DNA from: Candidatus Poribacteria bacterium
GTDB lineage: Bacteria > Poribacteria > WGA-4E > UBA9662
Assembly (NCBI GenBank): GCA_012963885.1
Contig: DTUY01000046.1
Span: 1-35,814 of the forward strand
Reading direction: 5' to 3'
DNA length: 35,814 bases
The translations under genes were made by a program, and so were the position numbers. This document shows, piece after piece, positions 1 through 9,156 of the stretch (position 1 is the first letter of the stretch; every line of letters starts with the position of its first letter). Under the pieces are notes generated by a model that was not told the DNA's origin, made no database searches, and worked only from the letters and a program-made list of their open reading frames with translations.

Positions 1-1724
1 TGAGATTCCCGTGGAACTTCGGCACCGCGACAACCGACGAGGAAGTCAAGGTCTGCTCCCTGATCGGCTTGCATGACATGATCCACGTAAAGTTGCTGAT
101 ACCCCCCTCTCCTAGTTTGTTTTGGAGGTTCCCAACTTTCACGGCGAAGCGCAAGCTCCTCATCAGAAACATCGAGATGCAAACGGCGAGCAGGGACATC
201 CAACTCGATGAAATCGCCATTTTTCACCAAGGCTAGCGTTCCGCCTGCGGCAGCTTCTGGAGATACATGTAGTACGACCGTTCCATACGCTGTCCCGCTC
301 ATCCGGGCATCTGAGATCCGCAACATATCGGTTATTCCTTTCTTCAGGATTTTTGCCGGTAAGGGCATGTTTCCAACCTCCGCCATTCCCGGATACCCTT
401 TAGGCCCACAGTTTTTCAACACCATGACACTTGTCTCGTCGATTTCAAGATCTGGATCGTCTATTCTAGACTTGAGTTCTTCAATGTCCTCAAAAACGAC
501 AGCATGTCCCCTATGCTGCATCAGTTCAGGTGTTGCTGCAGACGGTTTGATGACAGCTCCCCCTTCAGCCAGATTACCGCGAAGTACGGCGATCCCCCCC
601 TTTTCCCAAACAGGGTTATCAGGTGTTCGGACCACTTCTCGATTCCAGCAGTCGGCGTTCTCACAGTTTTCCCAAATTGTTTTTCCATTGACTGTCGGTG
701 CATCCCGATTGATCAGCCCCAATCCCCCTAATTCCCGAATGACAGCGGGAATACCACCGGCATAGTAGAAATCTTCCATCAGGAAACGCCCAGAAGGCAT
801 CAGATCAACAAGTGTAGGCACATCCTTGCCATACCTATCCCAGTCGTCCAAGGAAAAATCAACACCAATCCGGCCGGCCAGTGCGACGAGGTGAATCACA
901 GCATTTGTTGATCCCCCGATGGCTCCGTTAACCCGAACAACATTTTCAAAAGCTGAACGGGTTAATATTTTTGACATGCATAAATCTTCCTTAACCATTT
1001 CAACAATCCTTTGACCGGACATATGTGCCAGAACATAGCGTCTGGAATCGACGGCTGGAATAGCTGCATTCCCAGTCAGACTGATACCGATCGACTCAAC
1101 CATACTGGCCATCGTTGAAGCGGTTCCCATGGTCATGCAGTGTCCGGCAGACCGACCCATACTTGCTTCAGCATCCATAAACTGATCAAGTGTCATCCTG
1201 CCACCACGAACATCATCAATGAAGGTCCAAACGTCTGTACCGGAACCAATGTCTTTTGCCTGGTATTTACCATTCAGCATAGGCCCACCAGACACGCCAA
1301 TAGTGGGAAGGTCGCAACTCGCCGCGCCCATCAGCAAAGATGGAGTCGTCTTATCACACCCCATCAACAGCACAACTCCATCAATTGGATTTCCTCGGAT
1401 CGCTTCTTCAACATCCATACTGGCAAGATTCCGAAACAGCATAGCCGTTGGACGAAGGTTCGTTTCTCCGCAGGAGAATACAGGGAATTCAAGAGGGAAA
1501 CCACCCGCTTCATAGATCCCTCGCTTAACATGCTCAGCGATTTTACGAAAGTGCGCGTTGCAAGGTGTCAATTCAGACCAAGTGTTACAAATGCCGATGA
1601 CTGGCCTTTCAAACAGGTGCGAAGGGAATCCTTGATTGCGCATCCAGCTGCGGTGAATAAAGCCATCCCGATCATTCCCACCAAACCAGGCAGCAGACCG
1701 AAGGTCCTTCTTTGTGTCAGCCAT
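1..1724 (-). CDS. IlvD/Edd sugar-acid dehydratase, L-arabonate dehydratase-like (3' end cut by window)
   Basis: This gene runs off the left edge and lacks only its last residues and stop (about 574 codons are present). The product should dehydrate an aldonic acid such as L-arabonate to the 2-keto-3-deoxy acid, using a [2Fe-2S] cluster. Three candidate cluster cysteines are visible: Cys55 (in NTWSELTPCN), Cys123 (MGCDKTTP) and Cys196 (SAGHCMTMG). Ser476 in RISDARMSGTAYG sits where the catalytic serine lies in characterised L-arabonate dehydratase, with matching spacing between all four residues. The start is ATG at 1724, preceded by AGGAG. It is transcribed away from the PhyH gene. The exact substrate (arabonate, xylonate, fuconate) cannot be told from sequence alone. 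Confidence 0.9.
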   Translation of the reverse strand, partial: MADTKKDLRSAAWFGGNDRDGFIHRSWMRNQGFPSHLFERPVIGICNTWSELTPCNAHFRKIAEHVKRGIYEAGGFPLEFPVFSCGETNLRPTAMLFRNLASMDVEEAIRGNPIDGVVLLMGCDKTTPSLLMGAASCDLPTIGVSGGPMLNGKYQAKDIGSGTDVWTFIDDVRGGRMTLDQFMDAEASMGRSAGHCMTMGTASTMASMVESIGISLTGNAAIPAVDSRRYVLAHMSGQRIVEMVKEDLCMSKILTRSAFENVVRVNGAIGGSTNAVIHLVALAGRIGVDFSLDDWDRYGKDVPTLVDLMPSGRFLMEDFYYAGGIPAVIRELGGLGLINRDAPTVNGKTIWENCENADCWNREVVRTPDNPVWEKGGIAVLRGNLAEGGAVIKPSAATPELMQHRGHAVVFEDIEELKSRIDDPDLEIDETSVMVLKNCGPKGYPGMAEVGNMPLPAKILKKGITDMLRISDARMSGTAYGTVVLHVSPEAAAGGTLALVKNGDFIELDVPARRLHLDVSDEELALRRESWEPPKQTRRGGYQQLYVDHVMQADQGADLDFLVGCRGAEVPRES

Positions 1725-1901
1725 TTAAATATACTCCTACTCACAAGATCATTTAGAAACAATTCATCACCGCAATCTTTCGATAAGCTATGGTAAACCT
1801 AATACTTGACGATAATTAAATTGCGATTGAGGTTAACGGTGAACCGTTTGTAACTGATGATTATATCACAGTTTTGATGAGGAGTTGTCAGCATATTTGG
1901 C

Positions 1902-1931
1902 TTGATTTAAAATCGATAGATTTGCTAACAT
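1902..1931 (+). promoter_or_regulatory. Candidate sigma70-type promoter for the PhyH-oxidoreductase-hisG-porV run
   Basis: TTGATT at 1902-1907 and TAACAT at 1926-1931 are separated by 18 bases, 33 bases before the ATG at 1965. The match is only moderate. The divergent gap 1725-1964 shows no other clear structure. Confidence 0.4.
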
Positions 1932-1964
1932 TTAGTTGTATTGTGTTCTGAATAGAAGAGGAAG

Positions 1965-2843
1965 ATGAAAGTTACAGTCAGTACCGAAGAATTAGTCGAT
2001 CATAAAATATCAGAAGATCACTTACAGCAAGCAGTAGATTCGATTCACAACGATGGCTATGTTGTGCTTGAAAACGTTGTTCCTCACCATAAACTGGATA
2101 TACTCCGTCAAAAGATGCTGGAAGATCTCCAGACACTGGTATCAGCTAAAGAAAAAGTTATGCCAATTAACTTTGTTAAAGGGCATATTCAACAAGACGC
2201 ACCACCTCATGCACCCTATACTTTTCGCGAACTGGTAGCCAATCCCTTTATAATACAGGTAACCCACAAGGTGTTAGGTGACGGCGTTTACAATAGCTAT
2301 TTCAGCGGAAATACCAACCTGCCTAGAAGTGACACTCAGCCAGTTCATGTCGATACCGGACATCTATGGCAAAATCTTCAGGTTGCACACCCAGTATTTT
2401 CTTTGGTTGTAAACGTTGCTCCGCTTGAGGTCAACGAAGAAAATGGCAGTATCGAATTATGGCCCGGTTCTCACTCTGACATTAGTGTGTCACGATATGA
2501 CGATATCAAGGTAGATCCGAAGCGTGTGAAGGCCCGTCGGGAATTTGCGCCGCCAGTGCGAGGTAACACCAAGAAAGGGGCGGCATTAATTCGCGATATT
2601 CGACTCTGGCATCGTGGAATGCCGAATTACTCAGACACCCCTCGGCAAATGGTAGCTATGATTCATAATGTCAGTTGGTATCGAACTGGTAAGAAATTAC
2701 AGTTCGAGAGAGGTTGCGAATCTGCCTTTGACAGCGAGCATCTTGACCCGAATGTGGAGTTCATTGATGAACCAATCGACTACATCTTCCGAAATCAGCC
2801 GTACGACTACAATGAGGAGAGCAATCAAGTCTATGACGAATAA
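1965..2843 (+). CDS. Phytanoyl-CoA dioxygenase (PhyH) family Fe(II)/2-oxoglutarate oxygenase
   Basis: The 292-aa protein is a non-haem iron, 2-oxoglutarate-dependent oxygenase of the PhyH family, probably cytoplasmic (no signal peptide). The facial triad is visible as His128-Val-Asp130 in PVHVDTGHLW and distal His216 in RLWHRGMPN; Arg227 in DTPRQM is the likely 2-oxoglutarate anchor. The start has a purine-rich ribosome site (AGAGGAAG) six bases upstream. Its end overlaps the start of the next gene by 11 bases, so translation of the two is probably coupled. Such oxygenases are strongly expanded in Poribacteria-like genomes, mostly with unknown substrates. The neighbouring Gfo/Idh/MocA enzyme suggests a sugar- or osmolyte-like substrate, but this is inference. 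Confidence 0.88.
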   Translation: MKVTVSTEELVDHKISEDHLQQAVDSIHNDGYVVLENVVPHHKLDILRQKMLEDLQTLVSAKEKVMPINFVKGHIQQDAPPHAPYTFRELVANPFIIQVTHKVLGDGVYNSYFSGNTNLPRSDTQPVHVDTGHLWQNLQVAHPVFSLVVNVAPLEVNEENGSIELWPGSHSDISVSRYDDIKVDPKRVKARREFAPPVRGNTKKGAALIRDIRLWHRGMPNYSDTPRQMVAMIHNVSWYRTGKKLQFERGCESAFDSEHLDPNVEFIDEPIDYIFRNQPYDYNEESNQVYDE

Positions 2844-3990
2844 GCTTAAAGTTGGTATAGTCGGTGCACCACGTGGACAATCATTTGCTCGTTCATTTCA
2901 GGCAATTGAAGAAACTGATGTTACAGCCATTTGCGATCTGAATATCGATACCGCCGAGGGAGTTGCAAACCAATTCAACATCGACCAGAAGTACACCGAT
3001 TTCGAAAAGATGATACAATCTGATCTAGATATTGTAGTGGTGTCAACACCAATGCCTTCGCACGCTCCGCAATCAACTATTGCCTTGCAGGAAGGGAAAC
3101 ACGTCATTTCAGAGGTGCCAGCGGCAACGGATCTGCAACAATGCTGGGAACTTGCACAATCCGTTGAGAATAGCAGAAATAAATATATGATGGCCGAAAA
3201 TTACGTCTATACCAAACCAAACATACTGATCCGTGAATTAGCAAAACAGGGATTATTTGGTGATATTTATTTCGGTGAAGGTCAATATATTCATGAACTC
3301 AAGAAATTTAATGAGGTCACCAAATGGCGACGCAAATGGCAGACTGGTCGGAATGGATGCACCTATCCGACTCACAGCTTAGGACCAGTCTTACAATGGT
3401 TTGAAGATCGTGTGCAGACTATGTCCTGTTTCGGATCGGGACATCATTATAAAGACCCAAGTGGTAACCAGTACGAAAATGAGGATACAATTTCGATGAT
3501 TTGCAAAACAACCCGTGGTGGGCTGATCGAAATTCGGGTTGATATGCTATCAGATCGACCACATAATCTCAATTATTATAGTTTACAGGGCACAAAAGGG
3601 TGCTACGAAGCGGCACGTGGACTTGGAGATCGACCCAAAATCTGGCTGGAGGATCACGCCGATCAAACTGTCTGGCAACCTCTATCGGCTTTCGAAGAAC
3701 AGTACATGCCGGAAATCTGGAGGAATCCACCTATGGAAGCCTTACAAGCCGGACATGGTGGCGGCGATTATTTTGAAGTCCGAGAATTTGTCGATTCAAT
3801 TATCAACGACACCAAATCACCAATCGATATTTACGAATCTCTGGACATGACCGTTCCAGGCTTGATTTCCGAAGTATCCATTAATCGAGATAGTATTCCA
3901 GTCGAAGTACCAGACTTCCGATCAATCAAGAGGTTTCCTAAAGATCTACCGAGCATTTTGCAAAATAGCGAAGTTATTTCATGGAACTAA
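2833..3990 (+). CDS. Gfo/Idh/MocA-family NAD(P)-dependent oxidoreductase
   Basis: The protein is 385 aa from the chosen ATG at 2833, which follows GAGGAGAG and overlaps the PhyH gene; the open frame extends further upstream but only through PhyH coding sequence. An N-terminal Rossmann fold shows KVGIVGAPRGQS (residues 6-17) and the acidic ICDLN turn near residue 33. EVPAA (94-98) replaces the usual EKP motif, so the lysine of that motif is missing. The catalytic-domain motif YPTHSLGPV (178-186) with His181 resembles that of GH109-type members, which use NAD in a redox-assisted glycoside cleavage. The function could therefore be dehydrogenation or glycoside hydrolysis; the sequence does not decide. 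It lies between PhyH and hisG in one direction. Confidence 0.85.
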   Translation: MTNKLKVGIVGAPRGQSFARSFQAIEETDVTAICDLNIDTAEGVANQFNIDQKYTDFEKMIQSDLDIVVVSTPMPSHAPQSTIALQEGKHVISEVPAATDLQQCWELAQSVENSRNKYMMAENYVYTKPNILIRELAKQGLFGDIYFGEGQYIHELKKFNEVTKWRRKWQTGRNGCTYPTHSLGPVLQWFEDRVQTMSCFGSGHHYKDPSGNQYENEDTISMICKTTRGGLIEIRVDMLSDRPHNLNYYSLQGTKGCYEAARGLGDRPKIWLEDHADQTVWQPLSAFEEQYMPEIWRNPPMEALQAGHGGGDYFEVREFVDSIINDTKSPIDIYESLDMTVPGLISEVSINRDSIPVEVPDFRSIKRFPKDLPSILQNSEVISWN

Positions 3991-4012
3991 TAATAATTAC
4001 CTCAGGACAACA

Positions 4013-4885
4013 ATGAATAAATTGAAGTTAGGAATCCCAAAAGGATCAATGCAGGATTCAACCATAAACCTATTCAAAAAATCAGGTTACACAATTACCT
4101 CCAATAGCCGTTCATACTACCCACAGATGGATGATGACCAGATTGATGTAATGTTGCTTCGACCACAGGAGATGGCACTCTATGTAGAACAAGGTGTGAT
4201 TGATGTTGGTTTAGCCGGACGAGACTGGGTGGTTGAATGTGGGACCGATGTTAAAGAGATTGCTGAACTAGTTTATAGCAAAGCAACCAACCAATCGGCA
4301 CGTTGGGTTCTAGCTGTGGCGAAGGATTCGGAGATTACATCAGTCAAAGACCTTGAAGGGAAAGTCATCTTCACCGAGCTAATTGACACTACCAAACAAT
4401 ATTTGGAGAAGAACAGCGTTAACGCGATTGTCAAGTTTTCGCATGGTGCGACGGAAGTTAAAATCCCTCACCTTTGCGAGGCCATTGTCGAAATCACGGA
4501 AACTGGTAGCTCACTTCGTGCCAACGGTTTAAAGATTATTGATACCGTCATGGAATCGGTGACCATCATAATTGTCAACCAAGAAGCTTGGCAGAATCAA
4601 TGGAAACGAACAAAAATTGAGAATTTGCGTATGCTGCTTAACGGCGCATTAAAAGCCGAGAGTAAAGTTGGGCTGAAGATGAATGTCGCCGAAGAGAATC
4701 TGAAACCGATTTTGGACATCTTACCGGCAATGCGAAACCCAACCATTTCGTCACTTAGTCAAGATGGATGGTACGCCATCGAGACAATCATTGACCAACA
4801 CGTTGTCCGTGAACTGATCCCCCAACTTCGACGAGTTGGAGCTGAAGACATTATCGAATATCCACTTAATAAAGTTATTCCGTAA
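4013..4885 (+). CDS. hisG: ATP phosphoribosyltransferase, long form
   Basis: HisG catalyses the first step of histidine synthesis, joining ATP and PRPP to phosphoribosyl-ATP. At 290 aa this is the long, homohexameric form: a periplasmic-binding-like catalytic part (KLGIPKGSMQ at 4-13; DVGLAGRDWV at 64-73) with the PRPP loop at VEITETGSSLRANGL (159-173), and a C-terminal regulatory domain from about residue 215 that binds histidine for feedback inhibition. It needs no HisZ partner. AGGA lies just before the ATG. It is 22 bases after the oxidoreductase and 10 bases before the PorV-like gene. No other his gene is in the window, so hisG is detached from a his operon here. Confidence 0.93.
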   Translation: MNKLKLGIPKGSMQDSTINLFKKSGYTITSNSRSYYPQMDDDQIDVMLLRPQEMALYVEQGVIDVGLAGRDWVVECGTDVKEIAELVYSKATNQSARWVLAVAKDSEITSVKDLEGKVIFTELIDTTKQYLEKNSVNAIVKFSHGATEVKIPHLCEAIVEITETGSSLRANGLKIIDTVMESVTIIIVNQEAWQNQWKRTKIENLRMLLNGALKAESKVGLKMNVAEENLKPILDILPAMRNPTISSLSQDGWYAIETIIDQHVVRELIPQLRRVGAEDIIEYPLNKVIP

Positions 4886-4895
4886 ACCAACCCAG

Positions 4896-5882
4896 ATGCT
4901 AAAAAAGATACTGGTATTATTTTTGCTTTTCCTTGTTAACAGGGTTATTTATGCAGCAGACCGATACGCAGGCGATTTTTTGTCTCTTGGTGTTGGTGCC
5001 AGACCGTTAGGTATGGGAGGAAGTTTTTCTGCCATCGCAGACGATTCAACAGCGGCATATTGGAATCCTGCTGGGCTTGGTAATTTGCACAAATCAGAAG
5101 TCACCTTTATGCGCTCAAGTATTAATGATCTTGATAGCTATAACTTTGTCAACTATATCCATCCGGTTGGCGAGGACAGCGCTTTAGGTGTGAGTTGGAT
5201 GCGAGTTGGGATTGATGACATTCCAGTCACTGCGGTCAAATATCCAACACAACCAGTTGGGCCGGGTAATCGACCGGAGATAAAGAAAAATTTTAGCCTT
5301 ACTGATAATGCGTTCATGCTCTCGTTTGGAAAGAGGTATAACAGCCTCTTTGTCGGCGTTAATGCCAAGCTAATTTATATCTCCGGATATCAAAAATATA
5401 ATGCACTTGGAGTCGGCGGAGATCTAGGATTCTTATGGACAAGTTCCGATCGTCGATCAGGTCGCTTTTCGGCAGCTCTGGTTGTACAGGATTTTTTCCG
5501 CACAAAACTCTACTGGAATACGCCACCGGAAACAGTCAATCAAGCTGCCCATACCGATACAATCATGCAAAATTTTCGGTTGGGTTTTGCCTATAGACAG
5601 AAAATCGAATCTTTCAGAAGCCATTTGATCCTCTCTGTAGATGTCGACAGCCTTTATGATTTTGAATTCCACTACGGGACAGAATACGTTTTTTCAGATC
5701 TGCTCTCAATCCGTTTCGGCATCCAGGAACGAAAGGGGTTTGAAACCATCCACAACATCACAGCAGGAGTTGGGTTGAGACTCGGTTTTGTAACCGGTGC
5801 CGCTTTTTCAATCGATTACGCTTTCCTTGGAAACAACGATCTAGGTAATAGCAACCAGCTTTCGCTAATCCTTCGCTTTTGA
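4896..5882 (+). CDS. PorV/PorQ (UPF0164)-like outer-membrane beta-barrel protein
   Basis: The 328-aa product begins with a clear signal peptide (MLKKILVLFLLFLV, probable cleavage after the Ala of RVIYA). The mature start has the family signature GVGARPLGMGGSFSAIADD followed by AAYWNPAGLG, known from PorV/PorQ and FadL-related barrels that assist type IX secretion or form outer-membrane channels. The rest alternates short amphipathic strands, and the protein ends in aromatic LSLILRF as outer-membrane barrels do. The start at 4896 is preferred over an upstream in-frame ATG at 4836 because only this start gives a signal peptide. It lies 10 bases after hisG. Whether it serves type IX secretion cannot be told; no por genes are nearby. 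Confidence 0.8.
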   Translation: MLKKILVLFLLFLVNRVIYAADRYAGDFLSLGVGARPLGMGGSFSAIADDSTAAYWNPAGLGNLHKSEVTFMRSSINDLDSYNFVNYIHPVGEDSALGVSWMRVGIDDIPVTAVKYPTQPVGPGNRPEIKKNFSLTDNAFMLSFGKRYNSLFVGVNAKLIYISGYQKYNALGVGGDLGFLWTSSDRRSGRFSAALVVQDFFRTKLYWNTPPETVNQAAHTDTIMQNFRLGFAYRQKIESFRSHLILSVDVDSLYDFEFHYGTEYVFSDLLSIRFGIQERKGFETIHNITAGVGLRLGFVTGAAFSIDYAFLGNNDLGNSNQLSLILRF

Positions 5883-5972
5883 CTGATTCCATTTACCTTC
5901 ATTTCTCACCTTTCAATTTTGAACCAGACACGAACAAAAAATCAATCTATCATCATGTCATGTTTAGAATTG

Positions 5973-5981
5973 TGATATAAT
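5973..5981 (+). promoter_or_regulatory. Candidate extended -10 promoter for the propeller-methyltransferase gene
   Basis: TG-A-TATAAT is a perfect extended -10 element, 49 bases before the ATG at 6031. No good -35 box lies 16-18 bases upstream, which extended -10 promoters tolerate. The rest of the gap 5883-6030 shows no clear terminator. Confidence 0.5.
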
Positions 5982-6030
5982 TCGCCTATCATCTATTAGC
6001 TTGTAATCCCCCTACTCAACAGGAGTAAAG

Positions 6031-9000
6031 ATGACCAAAATGAATAATTGGCCAACACATCAGGGCAACAACCAGCGGAATGGTATAACAACCCAACGTT
6101 TGTCACTTCCCATGAACGAACGCTGGACTTACATCTCAACACATGCTCCACGACCCGCATGGCCACCGCCAGCCCGAAAGGATCCATGGCATCGACACCC
6201 TAAGCTCAATCCACGCGTGGTTTTTGATCGGGCTTATCACGTTGTGTCAGATGGGAAGTCGGCTTTCTTTGCCTCCTCAGCAGACGAAAAGATTTATTGC
6301 CTGGATGCTGAGAATGGTCAGGAAAAATGGTCATTTTTTACCGAAGGCCCTGTTCGCCTAGCCCCAACTATCCATGACGACAAAGTTTACGTTGGATCCG
6401 ATGACGGCGTGGTTTACTGCCTTAAGTCTGAAAATGGGGATCCCGTGTGGAAGTATCGAAGTCTGATCGAAGATCGAAGAATCCCAGGAAACCAAAGAAT
6501 CATTTCAAACACCCCTGTACGAACAGGTGTTCTGATTGAAAATGGTATCGCTTATTTTTGTACCGGGCTTTTCCCGAATGAGGGTGTTAAGATGGTTGCC
6601 CTGAATTCTGATGACGGAACCGAAGTGTGGGTTAGATCACACAAGGAGCTATCGCCTCAAGGGTATATGCTGGCTTCTGACACCCGACTCTATGTACCAA
6701 CCGGTCGGACAAGTCCAATTGCGTTCGACATCGCCAACGGCGATCAACTGGAAAGTTATAGTGGTCCAGGCGGCACATACACACTACTAACGGATGATGA
6801 AGTTCTGGTTCATGGCACTGGAAATCGAGGTGAGTTCAAGGGACATCCGAAAAACGGAGATCAATTCGCCGTCTTCGGCGGTCTGCAGATGATTGTTACT
6901 GCTGACACGACCTATCTCCTGTCAGCGGAAAGTATTTCAGCAATCGACAGCTGTACTTACCATCAAATCGCTGAAGAGTGGAACACAGTTGCAACACAGC
7001 ATCTAGAGAAGGAAAACCAACTTTGGGATTTGCAGGAGAAACTTGAGTTGTTCTCAGCCCGTCAACAAGAACCGGGAACCCTCGAGAAACTTGAGGAGAC
7101 AATAGGCAAAACTGCTCAGGAACTTGAGGATATTGCAATCAATCTGCGTAATATTGAAAAAGACCGCTTCAAATGGCAATCACCACGCAAGCGATCGTAT
7201 GCAATGATTCTCGCTAATGATTTGGTCATCATTGGTGGTAACAATCTTGTCGATGTATATCAGGCCAACAATGGAGAATTGGTCTGGACCGAATCGGTTG
7301 AGGGAAAAGCATACGGTCTAGCGGTAACCAACGAGCAACTGATTGTCAGTACTGATCAGGGAACCATCACCAGCTTTGGTCAACCCAAAGATAATAAGCA
7401 ATCAATTGTTGCTGACGAACGAAATCCTTTTATAGAGGAGTCACAAGAAAGTGAAAGTAGCCTTGCAAAATGGATTCTTCAGCAATCAAATCAAAAAAAA
7501 GGTTATTGCCTCCTTTTGGGTGCGGAAGATGGTCGTTTGGCGTATGAACTTGCCAAACAATCAGAGTACCATATCATTTGCGTTGAGTCGGACGAAACAA
7601 AAATTCGACAGGCCCGTCAATGGCTCGATCGTGCGGGGATATATGGTATTCGCATATCAGTTCACCACATTGATGATGCCAAGTTACCCTACACGAATTA
7701 CTTAGCCAACTTAATTGTCATTAATGAAACTGCACAAAACCAATTCTCAGATCGAGAGGTCTTTCGGGTTCTCAGGCCATACGGCGGTGTCATGATTACC
7801 CTCAATCAACAAAGCGAGGACAAGATCTTGCGTCGTGGCGCGATTGAAGGCGATGGCGATTGGACACACCTTTATGCCGATGCCAGTAATACAGGTTGCA
7901 GTAACGATCAACTCAAAAATCCAACAAAATTACAGTGGTTCGGCAAACCCGGCCCCCGTAAGATCGTTAACCGGCATAGTCGTCCAATGTCCCCACTTGT
8001 AAAGAACGGAAGGGTATTTGTACCTGCAGACAATCGGGTTATCGCAGCAGATGCCTATAATGGTACTGTTCTATGGGAATTAGAAGTTCCAAATTCACGA
8101 CGGATTGGTGCATTAAAAGATAGCGGCCAAATGGTATTAAGTGATGAATTCTTATATATCGCTTCCAGAGATCAATGCCAAGTCATCGAAGTTGAGACCG
8201 GTAACATTTCTCTGGATATGAGTACACCACAATTGGTTGAAGGTGAAACGCGTGAATGGGGATATATCTCAGTCGTCGAAGATCAAATATTCGGTAGTGG
8301 TAAAAAGTTAGGTGCGTCATTCTACAAGATCGGTCGCTTCAACTGTGACCAACTTGAAGGTGATTATCGTGAAATGGTTACAAGCGATTATCTGTTTTCA
8401 AAAGATCGACATACCGGAAAAGATCTATGGACATACAAAAATGATAGTGTGATCTTCCATAACACGATTGCCGTGGGCAATGAACGATTTTATCTGGTAG
8501 AAAGTCAGAACCCGCAGGCACTAGCTAACACTGATGGCCGAATGCGAATTGATCTTTTTTGTAGACAGGACACCTACCTAGTCGCGCTAGATAAACAGAC
8601 GGGAACTCAAATCTGGAGAGAGCCGTTTAAGTTCCCATTCGAGCATATCATGTTTCTGTCTTACGCCCAAGGAACTGTTTTGGCCACAGGGACCTACAAC
8701 ATCGAGGATAAGGTTTTATACCATCTCTACGCCTTTGATACCGATACCGGCAAGAAAAAGTGGGAAAGCAGCTACGATGGTGGTGGAACCGGTGGCACAC
8801 ACGGTGAGCAGTGGCAACACCCGGTAATCAACGGAAATCGGATCTACCTCCGCCCATACGACTTTGATCTGCAGACAGGTCAGAAGGGAACATATGTCTT
8901 ACATCGCGGTGGGCATGGCTGTGGAGGGCTTTCTGGATCGGCGAATTACTTATATGGTCGAGGCGGTAACCCGCGGCTCTACGAGTTGGGAGATGGAGAA

Positions 9001-9156
9001 ACGTCAGGTTTACCAATGAGTAAAGTGAATCGGCCTGGTTGTTGGATCAATATGATTCCAGCCAACGGGATGGTAATTATTCCGGAATCGAGTTCCGGCT
9101 GCACGTGCGCCTATCCACTTCAGACTTCGTTATGCTACATACCTAACACCGATTAA
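6031..9156 (+). CDS. PQQ-like beta-propeller / class I methyltransferase / PQQ-like beta-propeller protein
   Basis: This 1041-aa protein has two PQQ-type eight-bladed-propeller regions, each opening with an NWPTHQGNNQRNG/DWTHLYADASNTG block (residues 5-17 and 610-622). Blade motifs such as YCLDAENGQEKW and VALNSDDGTEVW repeat through both. A coiled-coil stretch at about 315-375 interrupts the first propeller. Residues about 475-600 form a Rossmann methyltransferase: a SAM loop LLLGAEDGRL and an acidic ribose-binding turn CVESDETK, followed by ANLIVINE and VLRPYGGVM. The C-terminus is Cys-rich (GCWINM, SSGCTC). Similar proteins are known from Planctomycetes and Poribacteria, but no function is established to my knowledge. 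No signal peptide is seen, unlike most propeller proteins of this type. GGAG precedes the ATG. Its last four bases overlap the convergent gene. Confidence 0.85.
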   Translation: MTKMNNWPTHQGNNQRNGITTQRLSLPMNERWTYISTHAPRPAWPPPARKDPWHRHPKLNPRVVFDRAYHVVSDGKSAFFASSADEKIYCLDAENGQEKWSFFTEGPVRLAPTIHDDKVYVGSDDGVVYCLKSENGDPVWKYRSLIEDRRIPGNQRIISNTPVRTGVLIENGIAYFCTGLFPNEGVKMVALNSDDGTEVWVRSHKELSPQGYMLASDTRLYVPTGRTSPIAFDIANGDQLESYSGPGGTYTLLTDDEVLVHGTGNRGEFKGHPKNGDQFAVFGGLQMIVTADTTYLLSAESISAIDSCTYHQIAEEWNTVATQHLEKENQLWDLQEKLELFSARQQEPGTLEKLEETIGKTAQELEDIAINLRNIEKDRFKWQSPRKRSYAMILANDLVIIGGNNLVDVYQANNGELVWTESVEGKAYGLAVTNEQLIVSTDQGTITSFGQPKDNKQSIVADERNPFIEESQESESSLAKWILQQSNQKKGYCLLLGAEDGRLAYELAKQSEYHIICVESDETKIRQARQWLDRAGIYGIRISVHHIDDAKLPYTNYLANLIVINETAQNQFSDREVFRVLRPYGGVMITLNQQSEDKILRRGAIEGDGDWTHLYADASNTGCSNDQLKNPTKLQWFGKPGPRKIVNRHSRPMSPLVKNGRVFVPADNRVIAADAYNGTVLWELEVPNSRRIGALKDSGQMVLSDEFLYIASRDQCQVIEVETGNISLDMSTPQLVEGETREWGYISVVEDQIFGSGKKLGASFYKIGRFNCDQLEGDYREMVTSDYLFSKDRHTGKDLWTYKNDSVIFHNTIAVGNERFYLVESQNPQALANTDGRMRIDLFCRQDTYLVALDKQTGTQIWREPFKFPFEHIMFLSYAQGTVLATGTYNIEDKVLYHLYAFDTDTGKKKWESSYDGGGTGGTHGEQWQHPVINGNRIYLRPYDFDLQTGQKGTYVLHRGGHGCGGLSGSANYLYGRGGNPRLYELGDGETSGLPMSKVNRPGCWINMIPANGMVIIPESSSGCTCAYPLQTSLCYIPNTD

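Noticed and set aside
208..1796. Plus-strand open frames across the first 1.8 kb
   Set aside because: They are antisense shadows of the sugar-acid dehydratase, which has conserved cluster cysteines on the minus strand.
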